From Bdellovibrionales bacterium (GTDB taxonomy: Bacteria > Bdellovibrionota > UBA1018): a stretch of DNA of 9,171 nt. The notes under the pieces were generated by a model that saw nothing but the letters and a program-made list of their open reading frames with translations, searched no databases and was not told the origin of the DNA. A program made the translations under genes and the position numbers. This document shows, one piece after another, positions 6,699-9,171 of the stretch; position 1 is the first letter of the stretch, and the number at the start of each line of letters is the position of its first letter. The DNA lies in assembly GCA_018968995.1 (NCBI GenBank), contig JAGWZD010000054.1, positions 1-9,171 on the forward strand, in the 5' to 3' direction.

Positions 6699-6717
6699 GG
6701 GATGGTCCACCTTTTCT

Positions 6718-6749
6718 AGAGGCTTCCTTATACCGAGGAAGGCGCCTCT
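6718..6749 (-). promoter_or_regulatory. Hairpin in the alkene reductase leader, next to its ribosome binding site
   Basis: AGAGGC (6718-6723) pairs with GCCTCT (6744-6749), and inside it TTCCT (6724-6728) pairs with AGGAA (6736-6740), leaving a 3-nt bulge and a 7-nt loop. On the minus strand the hairpin ends 4 nt before the AAGGTGG ribosome site (6713-6707) of the alkene reductase, and a run of eight A's lies upstream. It could be an operator for an electrophile-sensing repressor or a leader structure affecting translation. On the + strand the hairpin is followed, 9 nt on, by T8 (6759-6766) and so resembles a loose terminator, but no + strand gene lies upstream. Confidence 0.4.
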
Positions 6750-6825
6750 CAGACACTCTTTTTTTTGATTACAGTTGGGGTTCAAGGGATGGGTTGCGTG
6801 GGTCGTGATTCTTTGAAATCCTCAT

Positions 6826-6832
6826 AAAGGAG
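6826..6832 (+). promoter_or_regulatory. Strong ribosome binding site that fixes the peptidase start
   Basis: AAAGGAG at 6826-6832 has ideal 8-nt spacing to the GTG at 6841. The in-frame GTG at 6832 overlaps the site itself, so it cannot be the start used. This moves the peptidase start three codons downstream of the longest frame. Confidence 0.75.
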
Positions 6833-6840
6833 TGAAGCCC

Positions 6841-8124
6841 GTGCCCGCAGAAAAATACCGACCCATCATCCTAGCCGTCATAACGCTATTCAGTGTTCAG
6901 GCGATCGCACAAGAGGCATCGCAGGACTCCTGTGATGTTCATGATCCCACTAGGCGCAGGGTGGAGTCGCAGGTGATGAACGACCGCGGCCGTCTCGGCC
7001 CTCCTCGAGATCAAGATAACACTGCCTATTGCTACGCCTATACTGCGGCAGACCTACTGACGCATTGGTTGAAGCGGGACCGGAAGATTCCTGATTCCGA
7101 GTATGTCTCTGCCATTGGCTTAGCGCTTCGAGACAAAAAAGAGGCAATTGAAGGAAAAAGCTTTCAGGAAAGTCTACGTTCAACGATTGAGAAGCGAAAC
7201 CAGTGTGTTGAGGATGCCTCTCTTTGTGTGCCGCAGTTTGGACGTACGGACGAGGCCATTCGGCGAACCTGGCCCGATGGGGCGTCTGGGAATCAAATCT
7301 GTTTTGAAACGGAAGTAAGCTCTCGAGACAATGGGCTTCGTCAAGGATTGGCGGGTATTAATCCCGTCACGGGACGCACTTTTAATCTAGAGGCTGCACT
7401 CGGAACTATGGCGGTTGCAGCGTATACGAGATCAACCGAAGATCACTGCCGATTTGTTCGCGTAGCTGACCAGGTTCTTCCGAGTGCGACTCAGAGTCAG
7501 ATTCAAGAGCTACTGTTTCAGTTGAATGGCGATCGATCGGAGGTTCTCAATCCATTTGATTCGATTTTGAGTCAAGCGTGCCGATCCAAGACTGGCCTCA
7601 CAGAGTCTCCGAAGATGATGATTCAAAGAGTTTCCGCCATGATTCAGCCGCTCGACGCGGTTAATCAGCCCGTCATCAACGGTATTGATACAGCTTTGAG
7701 CCTCGGACAGATTAGCGAGGTTTCCTATCGCGCGACCATTTTATCCCGAGGCGGTGCAATCGGATCTGATGGAAATGATTTTCATTCATCCGTCATCATT
7801 GGCAGCGCCAAAGTCTGCGGTAAAGATTACTACGTTCTTCGAAACTCTTATGGAAAAGATCAGTGTAATAATCAGCGGAACCAGTTCACCCAAAAAGGGG
7901 CATTTGGAGAGCAGGGTGAAGAATTAACTCAGGACCTACTGAAGCTCGATCAAGAGAAGAAGCAGTGCGAGGCTGAGCAGAGCGCCGAATGTTATGAAAG
8001 GGTTTCTTTACGTCGCGCTCAAAGGGTCGATGTTCCTTATTTTTGTGATAGCGAGGGAAACTATGTCATTCGAAAAGAATACATGGCTCGAGGCGTGTTT
8101 CGTTCGACCTGGATTTCGAATTAG
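6841..8124 (+). CDS. Secreted papain-like (C1-type) cysteine peptidase
   Basis: A 427-aa protein starting at GTG 6841. The signal peptide is MPAEKYRPIILAV followed by a hydrophobic run, with probable cleavage after AIA at about residue 23, so it should act in the periplasm or outside the cell. The papain catalytic set is seen: RDQDNTAYCYAY gives the oxyanion Gln58 and nucleophile Cys64 with the same six-residue offset as papain Gln19/Cys25. FHSSVIIG gives His315, and YYVLRNSYG gives Asn335, 20 residues later, in the order expected for clan CA. Differences from the classic family are Tyr after the catalytic Cys instead of Trp, a ~250-residue insert between Cys and His rich in cysteines and polar helices, and a ~90-residue C-terminal extension with further cysteines. 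No typical I29 propeptide is visible. It is the first gene of a three-gene operon, overlapping the next by 62 bp. Substrate is unknown; peptidase assignment rests on motifs. Confidence 0.85.
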   Translation: MPAEKYRPIILAVITLFSVQAIAQEASQDSCDVHDPTRRRVESQVMNDRGRLGPPRDQDNTAYCYAYTAADLLTHWLKRDRKIPDSEYVSAIGLALRDKKEAIEGKSFQESLRSTIEKRNQCVEDASLCVPQFGRTDEAIRRTWPDGASGNQICFETEVSSRDNGLRQGLAGINPVTGRTFNLEAALGTMAVAAYTRSTEDHCRFVRVADQVLPSATQSQIQELLFQLNGDRSEVLNPFDSILSQACRSKTGLTESPKMMIQRVSAMIQPLDAVNQPVINGIDTALSLGQISEVSYRATILSRGGAIGSDGNDFHSSVIIGSAKVCGKDYYVLRNSYGKDQCNNQRNQFTQKGAFGEQGEELTQDLLKLDQEKKQCEAEQSAECYERVSLRRAQRVDVPYFCDSEGNYVIRKEYMARGVFRSTWISN

Positions 8125-8500
8125 TTTGGTCTTGATGGCGCTCGTGTCGGTGGAGTTTGCCCATGCGGCTACGTCCTGTGTGAAGTCGAAGGGATTTCGC
8201 GAGATCGTTTATGGTAAACTGAAAACACATGATGTTGAGCTTTGCGTGCGACACCCGATTTATGACTTTGTGAGCGCGCGTTGCCTCCAGAAACAAGGAT
8301 GTGAAGCGGTTCGAAAATATCGAGGTGCAGGCGATAGTCCAGAGGACATCAGCTCGACAGGAAGCCCCTCGCACCGAAAGTGCCGTCGAATCGGAGGAAA
8401 GCCCTCTTTGATCGAGTATCAGGATGGTACCCGGTGGATTGAAGCAGGAATTTGCCAGTTTTCTGATGGCTCGGTGATCTCAGTCGATAATCGACTTTGA
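8063..8500 (+). CDS. Small secreted cysteine-rich protein with DUF333-like C-terminus
   Basis: A 145-aa product. The frame is open from 7994, but the ATG at 8063 has GAGGGAA just upstream and gives an n-region with Lys/Arg, a hydrophobic core SLVLMALVSVEF and a cleavage site after AHA at about residue 35; the only later ATG (8135) would truncate the signal. The mature part has six cysteines (39, 61, 74, 80, 107, 131), an even number that suits disulfides. Residues about 101-140, with C107, RRIGGKPSLIEY, then GICQFSDGSVIS, resemble DUF333, the short domain found in putative hemolysins (pattern C-x(3)-GG ... G-x-C-x-FxDGS); this match is from memory of the consensus. The start lies inside the peptidase gene (62-bp overlap), suggesting translational coupling and a shared extracytoplasmic role, perhaps as a partner or inhibitor of the peptidase; that role is speculation. 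Confidence 0.7.
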   Translation: MSFEKNTWLEACFVRPGFRISLVLMALVSVEFAHAATSCVKSKGFREIVYGKLKTHDVELCVRHPIYDFVSARCLQKQGCEAVRKYRGAGDSPEDISSTGSPSHRKCRRIGGKPSLIEYQDGTRWIEAGICQFSDGSVISVDNRL

Positions 8501-8992
8501 ATGGTGATCGCCCCAACTGACGCATGGAACGGTGAGCGGATGGTGAAATCTACTTTTTTGAAAGAGCAGATTTGCCCGAATTGTGCGCTTTGCTTAGTAG
8601 GCCAAAGCACACCGCAGGGCACTTTCTGGGGGTGTGCTCGCTGCCAGGGTGTTGCCATTGAAGTAAGTGTTCTTGAAAAGCGGTTTGAGGCGCATTTGAT
8701 TCAACAGATCCGAGCAAAAGCGAAGCACATAAATCGATTTGGAAAAAAGCACTGTCCGGTCTGTCGGCGCTTGATGCTGACCGTAACTACCGGCGAAAGG
8801 CATGGGGCAGTCGAGCTGGACTGGTGCGATCCGTGCGCTCTGGTGTGGTTTGATCGGCAAGAACTCGAGCAGATTCCTCGGTCCACCGATCATCTTTGGG
8901 GTTCCACCACCCGGAATAAGGACGAGGAGCTAGAATTTGAATTCGACGAAACTTTGGACTCGATTCTGGGGTGGCTGAGGAAGAAGGATTGA
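8501..8992 (+). CDS. Double zinc-ribbon (zf-TFIIB-like) protein
   Basis: A 163-aa cytosolic protein with two C4 zinc ribbons. The first uses Cys25/Cys28 (CPNC) and Cys45/Cys48 (CARC). The second uses Cys85/Cys88 (CPVC) and Cys109/Cys112 (CDPC) and is followed by VWFDRQELEQI, the W-x-D-x-x-E-L signature that marks the zf-TFIIB-type domain of many small bacterial proteins. A charged linker (about 55-84) joins them, and the tail (about 140-155) is strongly acidic. Family members are mostly uncharacterised, so no reaction is assigned. The ATG at 8501 follows the stop of the previous gene without a gap (TGAATG), which suggests reinitiation. An alternative ATG at 8540 has GGTGAG only 3 nt away and would leave both ribbons intact. 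It is the last gene of the peptidase operon, an odd cytosolic member beside two secreted proteins. Confidence 0.85.
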   Translation: MVIAPTDAWNGERMVKSTFLKEQICPNCALCLVGQSTPQGTFWGCARCQGVAIEVSVLEKRFEAHLIQQIRAKAKHINRFGKKHCPVCRRLMLTVTTGERHGAVELDWCDPCALVWFDRQELEQIPRSTDHLWGSTTRNKDEELEFEFDETLDSILGWLRKKD

Positions 8993-9000
8993 GGGGCCCC

Positions 9001-9055
9001 TGAGGCGGTATTCCGGCTATCCGGGCTCGACTAGAGTCAGTCACGTATTGCCTCA
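9001..9055 (+). other. Structured 3' region after the peptidase operon
   Basis: TGAGGC (9001-9006) pairs with GCCTCA (9050-9055), and in + strand RNA the stem extends through G-U, G-U, U-A, A-U and U-G to about 11 pairs; on the minus strand those wobble positions become A-C mismatches. A perfect 10-bp palindrome, AGGGGCCCCT, overlaps its start (8992-9001). No T-tract follows on the + strand, so it is not a canonical terminator, but it may still protect or end the operon's message. Confidence 0.3.
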
Positions 9056-9089
9056 AAAATGAATCGTACCGAAGCTGAATGAACTGGAC

Positions 9090-9170
9090 TCACGCCGCAA
9101 GCTTGAGTGCTTCGCTCTGTCGTTGCTCGTCTCGGAGGGTTTTGAAGAAGAGTTGAAGCCTTTCTTCGAT
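9090..9170 (-). CDS. C-terminal tail of a probable gene running in from the right edge
   Basis: On the minus strand the frame is open from the window edge (9170) to a TGA at 9090-9092. It encodes 26 residues ending LFFKTLRDEQRQSEALKLAA, a charged amphipathic, helix-like sequence with the composition of a real protein C-terminus, unlike the low-complexity Ser/Arg-rich products of the other minus frames here. Nothing can be said about function. It converges on the peptidase operon, with the structured stretch 9001-9055 between them. Confidence 0.4.
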   Translation of the reverse strand: MEERLQLFFKTLRDEQRQSEALKLAA

Positions 9171-9171
9171 C

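Noticed and set aside
6718..6766. Rho-independent terminator on the + strand
   Set aside because: The T8 run is 9 nt away from the stem and no + strand gene ends upstream; kept only as a leader hairpin or insulating structure.

Overview
The window reads as a chromosomal stretch of a Gram-negative bacterium: it has a lipobox lipoprotein and two Sec-type secreted proteins. The mix of an orphan lipoprotein with an Ig-like module, a cysteine-rich secreted papain-fold peptidase and a DUF333-type secreted protein recalls Bdellovibrio and its relatives, but that assignment is an impression, not something the sequence proves. No rRNA, tRNA, CRISPR array or transposase was seen. Short genes are packed on both strands with small gaps.

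Left part (1-2400): the C-terminal end of a small membrane protein runs in from the left edge on the + strand. A SRAP (YedK/HMCES) abasic-site shielding protein follows on the minus strand. Divergent from it, across about 148 bp, is a 408-residue lipoprotein of unknown function.

Centre (2400-5640), the most interesting part: a two-gene minus-strand unit made of a free-standing reverse transcriptase (411 aa, complete catalytic motifs, YGDD active site) whose end overlaps by 11 bp the start of a 578-residue polytopic membrane protein with a soluble C-terminal domain. No maturase, endonuclease, integrase or retron signature was found, so this fits the broad class of domesticated 'unknown group'/Abi-like RTs, many of which are anti-phage systems. 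Seven bases after the membrane gene lies a ~110-nt element (2415-2524) that folds into a closed, branched RNA. Its two internal mismatches are A-C on the + strand but become G-U pairs on the minus strand, so the fold is continuous only in RNA made from the RT operon's strand. A 10-bp motif, GTTTAGTCCG, occurs in a hairpin loop of this element and again in the RT promoter/leader, with a one-mismatch copy at the stop codon of the upstream gene. I infer a three-part system (RT, structured RNA, membrane partner), possibly for phage defence and possibly a mobile cassette. Its function is not demonstrated.

Right part (5631-9171): an Old Yellow Enzyme-type alkene reductase on the minus strand, with a hairpin just before its ribosome binding site. 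It is divergent from a three-gene + strand operon: a secreted papain-like cysteine peptidase, a small secreted cysteine-rich DUF333-like protein whose start lies inside the peptidase gene, and a double zinc-ribbon (zf-TFIIB-like) protein that begins directly at the previous stop codon. A structured 3' region (9001-9055) follows, and then the C-terminal tail of a probable minus-strand gene that continues past the right edge.
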